Below are positions 41,652 through 50,984 of a stretch of DNA of 64,000 nt, in pieces. Source of the DNA: Desulfobaculum sp044987625 (GTDB lineage: Bacteria; Desulfobacterota; Desulfovibrionia; Desulfovibrionales; Desulfovibrionaceae); the NCBI RefSeq assembly GCF_044987625.1, contig NZ_JBJDSB010000002.1, forward strand, positions 372,001-436,000, in the 5' to 3' direction. Made by a program: the position numbers and the translations under genes. The notes beneath the pieces were generated by a model, which was not told the origin of the DNA, searched no databases, and saw only the letters and a list, made by a program, of their open reading frames with translations. Within the stretch, counting starts at the first letter, position 1, and every line of letters begins with the position of its first letter.

Positions 41652-42855
41652 TGTCCTCCCAGCCCTTTTCCAGTGCTTCCAGATAGGCCGCGGGAATCTC
41701 CGGCACAGCCACGGCGCTGAGTTCCTCGGAGGAGAGCGTAGGCTCGCCAAGGTCCACCGCGGCAAAGGCCTCGCGCTGGGCGTCCGTCAGCGTGGACAGG
41801 TCGATAGCCGGGTAGTCTCCCCAGTTTTCCGGGCGGAACTTGGAAAGCTGCGCCTCGGGCGACATGAGGAAGTTCGCCACCACCATGGCCCCGGTCTTGT
41901 TGGGCGCGTTGGCCGGAATGGCTGTGAAGTGCAGGTTAAAGATGGACCCGTCCTGCATGGCAAAGGTGCGCACCGTGTCTGGGTAGGAGCTATCCAAGAT
42001 TTTGCTCTGCGCGTGGGAGGGGTTGTAGGACATGTTCATGCTCACCTCGCCCCGCGCGAACAGGGTGTCCAGCTCCGCGGCGCTCTTGGGATAGGTGGAG
42101 CCGCCCTGCCACAGGTGCGGTTCCAGCGCGTTCAGATAGTCCCACAGCTTGGGCGCGGCGCTTGTGAACAGGTCCGCGTCCCAGCCGGACATGTACTGCC
42201 CGTGTCCGCCGGTTACGGCGTAGAGCGCCTGCCGGATAAAGGCCGACCCGGTAAAGTCCGGCGGCTGGGGGTAGGTGAACTGGCCGGGATGCGCCTTCAC
42301 CCATTTCAGCAGTTCGGCAAAGGTGTGCGGGGGCGCGTCCACCTTGGCGGAGTCGTACTCAAAGACGAACTGCGCCTTGCCATAGGGCGTTTCGTAGCCT
42401 TCGACAGGGTAGCCGAAATCGTAGGCGGCAAGCTCCTTGTCTACGTGGGCGACGTAGTTGGGGCACTTGTCCGCGTAAGGCCCAAACAGCGCTCCGGCTT
42501 CCTTGGTGGCCTTAAAATTCTCGCCGTTGATCCACAACAGGTCGATGGTGCCTGTGGTCTTTCCGGCCTGCTTTTCCGTGATGAGCTTGTTGACGAAGAC
42601 GCTGGCGTCCATGGGCACGCGCTCAAGCGTGATGCCGTAGAGGCGCTTCACTTCCTTGGCGACGTAGGTATCCACCCATTTGTTGGTGTTGGCCTGCCCG
42701 CCGTACATATAAAAACGCACTGTGGTGTCCTTGGCCTTGGCTTCAATCTGGGGCCATGGCGTGTCCAGCAGGGAGACAGCCTCCTTGTCCGAATCGGGTC
42801 CGGAGCAGGAGCACAGCATAAGCGCCGCCGTAAGGAGCAGAAGGAGATGTTTCAT
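41638..42855 (-). CDS. ABC importer solute-binding lipoprotein (YnjB-like)
   Basis: 405 residues. The N terminus MKHLLLLLTAALMLCSC is a lipoprotein signal (Cys 15 or 17). The mature protein resembles YnjB-type binding proteins: VRFYMYGGQANTNKWVDTYV, TIDLLWINGENFKATKEAGA and GYPVEGYETPYGKAQFVFEY. The ligand is unproven; YnjBCD systems have been proposed to carry thiamine-like compounds, but that is weak evidence. The kinase gene in the same operon suggests the solute has a hydroxyl group that is phosphorylated after entry. Confidence 0.83.
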   Translation of the reverse strand: MKHLLLLLTAALMLCSCSGPDSDKEAVSLLDTPWPQIEAKAKDTTVRFYMYGGQANTNKWVDTYVAKEVKRLYGITLERVPMDASVFVNKLITEKQAGKTTGTIDLLWINGENFKATKEAGALFGPYADKCPNYVAHVDKELAAYDFGYPVEGYETPYGKAQFVFEYDSAKVDAPPHTFAELLKWVKAHPGQFTYPQPPDFTGSAFIRQALYAVTGGHGQYMSGWDADLFTSAAPKLWDYLNALEPHLWQGGSTYPKSAAELDTLFARGEVSMNMSYNPSHAQSKILDSSYPDTVRTFAMQDGSIFNLHFTAIPANAPNKTGAMVVANFLMSPEAQLSKFRPENWGDYPAIDLSTLTDAQREAFAAVDLGEPTLSSEELSAVAVPEIPAAYLEALEKGWEDNVLR

Positions 42856-42997
42856 CGTGTCATCCTGAGGTTAGCTGGCTGTTGAAAAGAGCGCTGTGTG
42901 GCGCGGAGGCGCCTGCCACAGCGTTGGCTTTGAGCTTTTTCCGCGCCGAGCATTGTTTCATTTTTATAGCCTGTATTGGGGGAAGTCCAACAGGGTG

Positions 42998-43942
42998 TTA
43001 GGTGTTCTGGGCCTGTTCCACCCGCACGCGCGTGCCGGGGCGGATGGTGGTGTCCATGTCAAAGACGGTGAGGCGCTCGCCGTCAACGCTGATGGTAAAT
43101 TTCGTGTAATGCCCGGCAAACACCGCGCGCTCCACGGTGCCGGGGCCGTTTTCGTCCGGGATGATGCGCAGGCCCTCGGGCCGGATGAAGCCGTTGTCCC
43201 CGCAGTCGCGAAGGCCAAGACGGGCGGTGACTGGCGCGCTCAAGGTGTTCACGGGGCCAAGAAAACGCGCGGCCTCAATGGTGGCGGGATGGGCGTAAAC
43301 GTCCCCGGCCGGTGCGTACTGCACAAGCTCGCCCCCCAGAATCAGCCCCACCTTGTCGGACATGGCAAAGGCTTCCTCAAGGTCATGGGTAACGGCAATG
43401 GTGCTGATGCCAAAGGCCTTTTGCGTGTCGCGGATGAACTCCGCCGTCTCCAGCTTGAGGTTGCGGTCCAGATTGGCAAAAGGCTCATCCAAGAGGAGCA
43501 TGGCCGGGTTTACCACCATGGCGCGGGCAATGGCCACGCGCTGGCGCTGGCCTGCCGAAAGCTGGTTCGGGTACTTCTGCGCAAGCTGCGTCATGTGGAA
43601 GAAGTCCAACATTTCCATAACGCGCGTGTTCACGCTGGCCCGCCGCATCCGCCGTACACGCAGCCCAAAGGCGACATTTTCATACACGCTTAGGTTCGGG
43701 AAAAGCACATAGTCCTGAAAGACAAGTATGACGGGATTTTCCTTGCTGGGTGGTCGGCTGAATTCAAGGCGGCCCGCATCCGGCGTTTCCAGCCCGGCGA
43801 TGATTTTGAGGAGCGTGGTCTTGCCCACGCCAGAGGGGCCGATGATGGACACAATGTCCCCGGCCTCCACGCTGAAGTCCACCCCCCGCAGCACGGGCGC
43901 GCCCTCGTAGTCCTTCCCTATGCCGTGCGCGCGAAAAAGCAT
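42998..43942 (-). CDS. ABC importer ATPase
   Basis: 314 residues. Walker A GPSGVGKTT (about 36), Q-loop LVFQDYVLFP, Walker B LLLDEPFANLD and VTHDLEEAF. The signature reads QLSAGQRQRVAIARAM, with Ala for the first Gly of LSGGQ. A TOBE-like domain follows residue 235. It overlaps the kinase gene by 25 bp and lies 142 bp upstream of the SBP gene, a spacer with no gene. Confidence 0.87.
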   Translation of the reverse strand: MLFRAHGIGKDYEGAPVLRGVDFSVEAGDIVSIIGPSGVGKTTLLKIIAGLETPDAGRLEFSRPPSKENPVILVFQDYVLFPNLSVYENVAFGLRVRRMRRASVNTRVMEMLDFFHMTQLAQKYPNQLSAGQRQRVAIARAMVVNPAMLLLDEPFANLDRNLKLETAEFIRDTQKAFGISTIAVTHDLEEAFAMSDKVGLILGGELVQYAPAGDVYAHPATIEAARFLGPVNTLSAPVTARLGLRDCGDNGFIRPEGLRIIPDENGPGTVERAVFAGHYTKFTISVDGERLTVFDMDTTIRPGTRVRVEQAQNT

Positions 43943-44907
43943 TCCATGTTGTCCAGATAGTTTTGGATGGTCGTGAAGGTGTGGTCGTTTGTCAGCGCGC
44001 GCTCACTGCGCGTGTACTCATGGTAGGCCATATAGCACCACGACATGGCGCGCAGCAAAATGGTGCGCTCCATAAGGTCCGCTCTGTACATGGCATCGTC
44101 AATGGGCATGGCAAGCCCGGCGTGGCGAAGGTAGGCGGCGACGAAGTCCTGCTTCTGCTCAGCGGTGTAGCGGTGTTTGGTCTTCCACAGCGTGGTGGTG
44201 GGCACAAGAAAGTGCCCAATGTCCTGAAAGCGCGAGGAGACCACGGCCTTTTCCCAGTCCACCAGCCACGCGCTGCCGTTGTCACCTACGATGAAGTTGT
44301 GGGAGTTGACCTCCGTGTTGACGATGACCATGGGGTCCTGCGCAAACAGGGTTTCGGCATCATCCGCAAGGGCGCGGATGGCGTCGTGGTAGCGCAGAAG
44401 TTGGCCCTTCAGGTCCGGGCGGGGATGGTCGGCGTAGCGGGTGATGAGGCCAAGGCTTTCGCCCGCGATGTCCCGTACGGGATTGGCCTGCACGATGAGC
44501 GCGTCGCTCACGGGCTGACTGTGCACGGCGGCAAAGATGCGCGCGGCGGCGTCCGTGTCGCGCGTGTAGTCGAGGGGGCGGCCGGGCAGGTACTCCATAA
44601 GCAGTGCCCCGCGCCCAAGGCCTTCGCGCGCCGCATCGGCGTCGCAGGCAAGGGGGCGCGGCGTCACGCCGGAATGCTCCAGCGCCCGCAGCACGGCAAA
44701 TTCATATTCAATTTGCGCGTCGCCAAGGCCTAGCTGGCTACCGTGGTTCACGCGAAAGACGCGGCGCGTGGCCCCGCCGTCCGTGGTGACGAGGTAGTTG
44801 GCGTTATACTCCCCGGCGGCCAGAAACTGTATGTCGATGTCCGCGTTCTCCGGCTGAATCCAGCCGCGTTGACGCAGGAAAGTGTCGATGGTGCGCAGTG
44901 TGTCCAT
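43918..44907 (-). CDS. APH/choline-kinase-like phosphotransferase
   Basis: 329 residues from ATG 44907; upstream in-frame starts have no better ribosome site. The fold is that of aminoglycoside/choline/thiamine kinases: the N lobe contains FLAAGEYNANYLV, the hinge LLMEYLPGRPLDY, and the metal-binding motif is AWLVDWEKAVVSS. The Brenner-type catalytic loop, normally H-G-D-x4-N, reads NTEVNSHNF, with Glu for Asp and Asn for His. It is translated first in the importer operon and would phosphorylate the imported substrate. Confidence 0.78.
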   Translation of the reverse strand: MDTLRTIDTFLRQRGWIQPENADIDIQFLAAGEYNANYLVTTDGGATRRVFRVNHGSQLGLGDAQIEYEFAVLRALEHSGVTPRPLACDADAAREGLGRGALLMEYLPGRPLDYTRDTDAAARIFAAVHSQPVSDALIVQANPVRDIAGESLGLITRYADHPRPDLKGQLLRYHDAIRALADDAETLFAQDPMVIVNTEVNSHNFIVGDNGSAWLVDWEKAVVSSRFQDIGHFLVPTTTLWKTKHRYTAEQKQDFVAAYLRHAGLAMPIDDAMYRADLMERTILLRAMSWCYMAYHEYTRSERALTNDHTFTTIQNYLDNMECFFARTA

Positions 44908-45179
44908 ATCACCGATAAGTAGCAGAAAAAGTGAAGAAAGCGCAATGGATATGCCCCGCTGCGTGGCGCATAGATGAGGCCTATGCGATGCGCCATGTCG
45001 CATTGGCCGAGGCGTCGCCGCGCGCGTGAAAAGTGCCTGCCGTGTTGGACACATGGGCCAAGGCGTGTATTATTCTATGGTGTAGGTGTGTTTGGCGAAG
45101 AGTCTTGGCGCGGCGTGGCCGGTTTCCGCACGGTTACGCCATAGCGGCGCACACGCAGTGGCGGAAAGCGGTGGAACAC

Positions 45180-47168
45180 ATGCGCTCAGATTCCATATCC
45201 GGGATGTTTTGGGTTTTTATGACGCTGGTGCTTGCCGCGCAGGCAGTGGTGGTTGGCGGGGTGCTGTATTCCGCTACGGCCAATGTGGAGCACACCCTGT
45301 GGGCCATGCTGGGGTCGTCCTGCATTATGGCTGTGGTTATGCTGGTGGTTGGGCGCGTGGTTATTGTGGCCCCTTTTGCGGAGCTGGAAGGCCTTGGGCG
45401 GGAGCTTGAGGACAAAAACCTTGCCCTCAGCCGCGAGGCCAGCGAGCGCGAGCAGATTATGAATCTGCTGGAGTTCAAGTCCACCCAACTGCGGGAGCAG
45501 GAGCTATTGCTGCAGGGCATTATTGAGGATCAGACAGATTTTATTTGCCGCTTTCGAGCCGACGGAATGCTGACCTTCGCCAACGCCGCCTACTGCGCCT
45601 TAGCGGGCAAACCGTGTGATGAGCTTGTGGAGAGCGCGCGGTTTGCGCTGTTTGACGACGCGCAGAGCGGCTGGCTTGATTCGGTCCTTGCCAGCCTTGG
45701 CTCCGGGCATGATGTCACGTCCAACTCGGCCAGTATGCGCGATGCTGACGGCAACGAACGCTGGGTACAGTGGGTCATCCGTGCTGTGAACCTTGCAGGG
45801 AGCGAAAAGGCCGAGGAATTTCAGGCCGTGGGTCACGACATGACAGAAACCCGCGCCCTGCATACCGCGCTCCAGCAGAGCAACAAGGAGTTGGAGCACC
45901 GTGTGGAGGAGCGTACGGCGGAGTTGCGGGCCATCAATACCACCATGGAGGTGGAGATTCAGGAGCGTGCCCGCGCCGAGGCTGAAGCCCGGGACAAGGA
46001 GCGCTTTTTGAGCCGGCTTCTGGATGGCATGCGCGCGGCGTACGTGGTGGTGGACCGCGCCAGCAACGTCATCATCACGTGTAACGACGTTGCCGAAACG
46101 CTTCTTGAGGTGACAGCGGCGGAGGTGACGGGCCTGCCCTGCGCCGAGGCCTTTTCGCACTTGGCGGGGGAGTCGTGGCGTTATCTGTGCAACCCCATTG
46201 TGGACGGCGCAACGTTTCAGGACGCCGTGCTGGAGCATGCGGATGGGCGCATTGTGCCCGTGGATAAATTTGCCTTCCATCTTGGCGACGAGCGGCTGGC
46301 CGTGGTGCTTGTTGACGTGTCGGAACGCAAGGACTTGGAGCGGCAATTGAGCGTGGCGCAGAAGATGGAGTCCATCGGCCTGCTGGCCTCGGGCATTGCG
46401 CACGAGATTAACACCCCCATTCAGTACGCGGGCGACAGCGTGCGGTTTTTGCGCGAGGCCATTGCGGATATGCTGGAGGTCTTTGGCGCGTGCACTGCGC
46501 TGACCCAGCGCGCCAAGGATGCCGGAATTGCCGCGCAGGAGGTGGAGCGCCTTGAGGAGCTGGCCGATGAGGCGGATATGGACTTTGTGGCCGAGGAAGC
46601 GCCGCGCGCGTGCGACAGAGTCTTGGACGGAGTGGGGCGAGTGGCGTCCATAGTGCTGGCGATGAAGAACTTCGCCCACCCCGGCAACGAGGAAAAGAAG
46701 GCCGTGGACCTGAACAAGGCGCTGGCCAACACCATCACCATCTCCAAGAACGAGTGGAAGTACGTGGCGGAACTCTCCTTTGACCCGGATGCGGAACTGC
46801 CCATGGTGACGTGCCTTGCCGGCGACATCAATCAGGTGCTGCTCAATATCATCGTCAACTCCGCCCACGCCATCCGCGAGGTGGTGGGGGACAGCGGCGA
46901 CAAGGGGCGCATCACCATCACCACCAGCCACGACGACCACTCAGTCCGCGTGCGCGTGGCGGATACGGGCAGCGGCATCAAAAAGGAGAACGTGAATAAG
47001 ATTTTCGACCCCTTTTTTACCACCAAGGAGGTGGGCAAAGGGACAGGGCAGGGGCTGGCCATCACCCATGACATCATCGTGAACAAGCACGGCGGGAAAA
47101 TTGACGTGCAGTCCGAGGTGGGCAAGGGGACGACCATGACCATTACGCTGCCCCGGCAGGCGACATAA
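45180..47168 (+). CDS. PAS-PAS membrane histidine kinase
   Basis: 662 residues from ATG 45180 (GTG 45171 also possible). Two N-terminal helices (about 8-30 and 38-60) with almost no periplasmic loop are followed by a coiled coil, a PAS domain (from about 115), another coiled coil (ELEHRVEERTAELRAINTTM), a second PAS (from about 275), HisKA with LLASGIAHEINTPIQYAGDS and HATPase with LLNIIVNSAHAIREV, DTGSGI and GTGQGLAITHDI. The HisKA-HATPase spacing is enlarged by about 60 residues. It senses an internal or membrane signal and is followed by two receiver proteins. Confidence 0.87.
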   Translation: MRSDSISGMFWVFMTLVLAAQAVVVGGVLYSATANVEHTLWAMLGSSCIMAVVMLVVGRVVIVAPFAELEGLGRELEDKNLALSREASEREQIMNLLEFKSTQLREQELLLQGIIEDQTDFICRFRADGMLTFANAAYCALAGKPCDELVESARFALFDDAQSGWLDSVLASLGSGHDVTSNSASMRDADGNERWVQWVIRAVNLAGSEKAEEFQAVGHDMTETRALHTALQQSNKELEHRVEERTAELRAINTTMEVEIQERARAEAEARDKERFLSRLLDGMRAAYVVVDRASNVIITCNDVAETLLEVTAAEVTGLPCAEAFSHLAGESWRYLCNPIVDGATFQDAVLEHADGRIVPVDKFAFHLGDERLAVVLVDVSERKDLERQLSVAQKMESIGLLASGIAHEINTPIQYAGDSVRFLREAIADMLEVFGACTALTQRAKDAGIAAQEVERLEELADEADMDFVAEEAPRACDRVLDGVGRVASIVLAMKNFAHPGNEEKKAVDLNKALANTITISKNEWKYVAELSFDPDAELPMVTCLAGDINQVLLNIIVNSAHAIREVVGDSGDKGRITITTSHDDHSVRVRVADTGSGIKKENVNKIFDPFFTTKEVGKGTGQGLAITHDIIVNKHGGKIDVQSEVGKGTTMTITLPRQAT

Positions 47169-47227
47169 CCTGACGCACCCGTGCCGCCACAGCGTTGGCG
47201 GCATTGAAGCAGACAGCAGGGGCTGCC

Positions 47228-48445
47228 ATGAAGACCAAGATTCTGTTTGTGGATGACGAGCCGAATATTCTGCAGGGCTTTCGCGTGGTGCTGCACTCCA
47301 AGCGAAAGGTGTGGAAGGCCCGGTTTGTGGAAAGCGGCGACGCGGCGCTGGCCATGATGGAGCAGGAACCGTTCGACATCGTCATTGCGGATATGCGCAT
47401 GCCGGGCATGGACGGGGCAACCCTGCTGACCGAGGTGCGCCGCCGGTACCCCGGCGTTATCCGCATTATCCTCTCCGGCTATTCCGAGATGGAGCCCATT
47501 ATGCGCTCGGTGAAGCCGGCGCACCAATTCCTCGCCAAACCCTGCGGGGCGGAGCGTCTTATCGGCACCATTGAGCGGGTGGAACGCCTGCGCGATGTGC
47601 TGACGGACGAGGCTGTGAGTCAGGGCGTGAGTCGCCTTGGCTCCCTGCCAGCATTGCCCGACCTGTTTTTGCAGATTCAGCAGGAACTCATGAGTCCGGA
47701 CCCGTCACTGGCAAAAATAGGTCGGCTTGTGGAGCGGGACGTTGGCATATCGGCAACGCTTTTGAAAATTGCCAATTCCTCATTCTTTGGTGTGTTCAAC
47801 AAGGTCAACAGCCCCGCCCACGCCGTGACGCTTTTGGGCGTGGAGGTCACCAAGGGGTTGGTGCTGGGGGCCAAACTCATCCAGCAATTTGATGCGTCGC
47901 TGTACTCCAATTATTCACTGGAAAAGTTGTGGGAGCACAGCCGTCAGACAGCGGCCTTTGCCAAGGCCCTCGCCCGCGCCGAAGGGCTGGGCGATGATGT
48001 GGCCGCGGACTGCTACACGGCGGGGCTGCTTCATGACGTTGGCAAGTTTGTCTTTGCCACCACGCACCCCGCCGAATACCGCAAGGTGCTCAGCGCCGTG
48101 CAGGCCGGTGAGGGCGTGGTCCGGGATATGGAACAGCGGCAGCTTGGCGTCACCCACGACCGGGTGGGGGCGTACCTGCTTGGGTTGTGGGGGCTGTCCG
48201 AAATTGCAGTGGAGGCCGTGCGCGCGCATCATGAACCGCGGCTGGCCGGGCCGGGCATTACGCCGGGGCTTTTGGTGCACGTTGCCAACAGCCTGCAGCA
48301 CGAACTGGTCATCATTCGCGAGGACTACACGTTCACTAAGCTGGATGAGGAGTACATGCACGAGCTTGGGCTGATGAACAAGCTGGTCACATGGCGGGAT
48401 ATTTGTCTTGAGCAGTTGCTAACGGGGGCTGATCATGAAGGATAA
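47228..48445 (+). CDS. REC-HDOD signalling protein
   Basis: 405 residues from ATG 47228. The receiver is complete (FVDDEPN, IVIADMRMPGMDG, ILSGYSE, LAKPC). An HDOD domain spans about 140-340: LPALPDLFLQIQQELMSPDP, ISATLLKIANSSFFGVFNKV and YTAGLLHDVGKFVFATTHP. HDOD proteins are non-enzymatic HD relatives used as signalling platforms. It overlaps the next gene by 11 bp. Confidence 0.88.
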   Translation: MKTKILFVDDEPNILQGFRVVLHSKRKVWKARFVESGDAALAMMEQEPFDIVIADMRMPGMDGATLLTEVRRRYPGVIRIILSGYSEMEPIMRSVKPAHQFLAKPCGAERLIGTIERVERLRDVLTDEAVSQGVSRLGSLPALPDLFLQIQQELMSPDPSLAKIGRLVERDVGISATLLKIANSSFFGVFNKVNSPAHAVTLLGVEVTKGLVLGAKLIQQFDASLYSNYSLEKLWEHSRQTAAFAKALARAEGLGDDVAADCYTAGLLHDVGKFVFATTHPAEYRKVLSAVQAGEGVVRDMEQRQLGVTHDRVGAYLLGLWGLSEIAVEAVRAHHEPRLAGPGITPGLLVHVANSLQHELVIIREDYTFTKLDEEYMHELGLMNKLVTWRDICLEQLLTGADHEG

Positions 48446-49550
48446 GGTTCTCTTTGTTGACGATGAGCAGCAGATTCTGGACACCTTCCGCGCATCGCTT
48501 CGCAAGCGCTACGCCGTGGATACGGCCCTTGGGCCGGAAGAAGGGCTGGAGAAGGTGACCTCGTCTGGACCGTACGCGGTGGTGGTGTCCGACCTCAAAA
48601 TGCCCAAGATGGACGGCATCACCTTCCTCTCCAAGGTGCAGCAGGCCAGCCCGGATACCGTGCGCGTGATGCTGACAGGCCATGCAGACCTGGAGTCCGC
48701 CATTGAGGCGGTGAATAAAGGTTCGGTGTTCCGCTTTCTCACCAAGCCCAGCCCTATTGATGAGATGATTCGCACGCTGGACGTGGCCCTCAAGCAGTAT
48801 GCCCTTGTGGTGTCGGAAAAGGAGCTGCTGCGCGGCACCCTGCGCGGCAGTGTGAAGATGCTGACGGATATGCTGGCCCTTGTGAATCCCGAGGCCTTCG
48901 GCCGCAGCGAGCGCATTAAGCGCCTTGCTATGTTCGTGGGCAAGGAGCTTCGGCTGAAGAATTTGCTGTATCTGGAACTGGCGTCCATGCTGTGTCAGGT
49001 GGGGTGCGTCATGGTTCCTGACAACGTGCTGGAAAAGCTTTTTTCCGGCGAGGAACTCACCAGCGAGGAGCAGCAGATTTACGACATGCACCCCTCGGTG
49101 ACGGCATCTTTGTTGGCGAATATTCCGCGCATGAACCGCGTCTCCACCATTATCACGCACCAGAACGAGCGCTTTTCCGAGAATCCGCAACAGCTTATGG
49201 AAGCGCGCATCCTCAAGGCCAGCCTCGACTACGACGACCTTGTCCAAAGCGGCAAGGACAAGCACACGGCCTTTGAAGTGATGCGCACGCGCGAAGGGTG
49301 GTACGACGAAGGGGTGCTGGATACGCTGGAGCGCGGCGCCGCGCGCGACGACGGCTACATCCGCCGCGACATCGCCCTCGGCAAGCTGGAGCCGGGTATG
49401 ATTTTGGACGACGCCCTGTGGAGCAAGGATGAGGTGCACATTATGGCCAAGGGCACGGAACTGTCGCGCCCGGCGCTGCTGCGTCTTGAGAACTTTATGA
49501 AGACCAAGCGCCTGCCGCCCAGCGTGCGGGTGCTTGTGCCTATTGACTAA
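48435..49550 (+). CDS. REC with degenerate HD-GYP domain
   Basis: 371 residues. The receiver is complete (FVDDEQQ, VVVSDLKMPKMDG, MLTGHAD, LTKPS). The second domain aligns with HD-GYP phosphodiesterases (GRSERIKRLAMFVGKELRLK, MVPDNVLEKLFSGEELTSEE, MHPSVTASLL). The metal-binding HDIGK reads CQVGC, HHE reads HQNER and no GYP follows, so c-di-GMP hydrolysis is not expected. A C-terminal tail (about 315-371) adds a beta-rich module. It is probably an output adaptor for the preceding kinase. Confidence 0.82.
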   Translation: MKDKVLFVDDEQQILDTFRASLRKRYAVDTALGPEEGLEKVTSSGPYAVVVSDLKMPKMDGITFLSKVQQASPDTVRVMLTGHADLESAIEAVNKGSVFRFLTKPSPIDEMIRTLDVALKQYALVVSEKELLRGTLRGSVKMLTDMLALVNPEAFGRSERIKRLAMFVGKELRLKNLLYLELASMLCQVGCVMVPDNVLEKLFSGEELTSEEQQIYDMHPSVTASLLANIPRMNRVSTIITHQNERFSENPQQLMEARILKASLDYDDLVQSGKDKHTAFEVMRTREGWYDEGVLDTLERGAARDDGYIRRDIALGKLEPGMILDDALWSKDEVHIMAKGTELSRPALLRLENFMKTKRLPPSVRVLVPID

Positions 49551-49598
49551 ACACCGCGCAGCAGCGCTTGGCGCGCACAGGGCGCGACAGAAAAAAGC

Positions 49599-49630
49599 AG
49601 GGGACCGGCCGCGGAGGCTGGTCCCCTGCT
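49599..49630. terminator. Bidirectional terminator between convergent operons
   Basis: CAGGGGACC (49599-49607) pairs with GGTCCCCTG (49621-49629) around a GC-rich centre. AAAAAAG precedes it (T-run on minus). It serves the REC operon and the FmdE operon. Confidence 0.78.
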
Positions 49631-49644
49631 TGTGTGTGGCGGGG

Positions 49645-50199
49645 TTAGATTTTCTGTTCCACCTTGCTGAAGCAGGGGATGCACAGGGTTTGGCCCCCAA
49701 AGTGGCGGGCGCGCGATTCCATCATGGTTTCGCCGCAGGTTTCGCAGGTCAGGCTTTGCAGCACGCAGGCCGGACGTGGGGCAGGAGCGGGGGCCCAGTC
49801 CAGCGAGAACATCTCCTCAAGGGGGATGGTCATGTAGTGTTCGCGCATAAGGGTGCGGCCGTCGGTGGGGGTTGGGTCCTCTTTGGGCTGGCGCGCGGCG
49901 GGGTTCATAATGGCGCGAAAGCCCTTGCCGGTTTTGCGGCTGTAGAACGAAAAGGCCGTTTTACCGTAGTCCCGGTGAATGAGGTTGCCCTTGCCGTAGG
50001 TGCAGCCGGTCAGGAACTGGATGGCGTCCACGCCGCACATGTCCGTCTCCGTAATGGCGACGAGGTCGGCGTCATCGTTATGGCCAAGGTGGCTGAGTGC
50101 TAACTCTGCGGCGCGGATGCCGATGGCGAGACCCGGGCAGCTGTGCCCGTGGAAGGCGATGACGGCGTCAAGGTCGTGCTGTGGGATGGTGCAGGGCAT
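49645..50199 (-). CDS. FmdE-family protein with zinc ribbon
   Basis: 184 residues from ATG 50199, with AGGAGG 4 nt upstream. The N-terminal domain has the FmdE signature VIAFHGHSCPGLAIGIRAAE and ITETDMCGVDAIQFLTGCTY followed by GKGNL. The C-terminal 40 residues are a zinc ribbon (LTCETCGETMMES and TLCIPCFSK). FmdE copurifies with or is encoded near formylmethanofuran dehydrogenase, a Mo/W enzyme, and the family is linked to metal or cofactor handling. It is the last gene of a FecCD-type ABC operon. Confidence 0.87.
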   Translation of the reverse strand: MPCTIPQHDLDAVIAFHGHSCPGLAIGIRAAELALSHLGHNDDADLVAITETDMCGVDAIQFLTGCTYGKGNLIHRDYGKTAFSFYSRKTGKGFRAIMNPAARQPKEDPTPTDGRTLMREHYMTIPLEEMFSLDWAPAPAPRPACVLQSLTCETCGETMMESRARHFGGQTLCIPCFSKVEQKI

Positions 50200-50984
50200 G
50201 GGTCCTCCTGTGAGGCGTCTGGTGTGTGTGGGCATTGCGGGATGACAACGGGGCTGCCGTCAATGGTGTGGATGGTGACGGGCAGACCGTAGACCTCGCT
50301 GACCATAGGCGCGGTGACCTCGTCCGTTGCGCCGCAGGCATGGATGCGTCCATCCTTCAGGAAGATGAAGCGGTCCGCGTAGCGCAGGGCGGTGTTGAGG
50401 TCGTGCATGGTCATGACAGCGGCGATGTCGTGTTCATCCACCACCCGGCGGAGCAGGTGCAGGATGCCCACTTGGTTCTTGAGGTCCAGCGCGCTGGTGG
50501 GTTCGTCCAGCAGCATGAGGCGGGGCTCCTGCACAAGGGTGCGCGCAAGGGCGACCTTTTGCAGTTCGCCGCCGGAAAGTTCGTCAATAAAGCGCAGGGA
50601 GAGGTCCGCCAGTCCGGTGCGGCGCAGGACGGCTTCCACCATCTTCATGTCGCGTGTTTCCACGCGCCAGCGGATGTGCGGCTTGCGGCCCATGAGCACG
50701 GCGTCGTACACCGTGAGGCGCGCGGTTTCCGTGCGCTGGGCCACGTACCCTACGGTCCGCGCGATGTCCTGTGGCGACAGGGCCAGCACATCGCGTCCGG
50801 AGACCAGTATGCTTCCGCTGCTGGGGCGGTGCAGGGCGTTGATGCATTTGAGCAGAGTCGTCTTGCCCACGCCGTTGGGGCCGAGAATGGCAAGGAGTTC
50901 TCCGCCGTGGACCTGAAAGTCTACATCGTCCAGTACGGGCTGACTGGCATAGTCAAAGCAAAGGCCAGCTACGTCGAGTTTCAT
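50100..50984 (-). CDS. FecCD-type ABC importer ATPase
   Basis: 294 residues from ATG 50984. Walker A GPNGVGKTT (about 36), Q-loop YVAQRTET, signature LSGGELQKVALA, Walker B LMLLDEPTSALD and MHDLNTALRYAD are typical of siderophore/B12/heme-type ATPases. The last 35 residues are a Ser/Thr/Pro run (HSTTLTPSSPSTGTAARVSP) that overlaps the start of the FmdE gene by 100 bp, which is unusually long. The family core ends before the overlap. Confidence 0.87.
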   Translation of the reverse strand: MKLDVAGLCFDYASQPVLDDVDFQVHGGELLAILGPNGVGKTTLLKCINALHRPSSGSILVSGRDVLALSPQDIARTVGYVAQRTETARLTVYDAVLMGRKPHIRWRVETRDMKMVEAVLRRTGLADLSLRFIDELSGGELQKVALARTLVQEPRLMLLDEPTSALDLKNQVGILHLLRRVVDEHDIAAVMTMHDLNTALRYADRFIFLKDGRIHACGATDEVTAPMVSEVYGLPVTIHTIDGSPVVIPQCPHTPDASQEDPCPAPSHSTTLTPSSPSTGTAARVSPSASAPQS

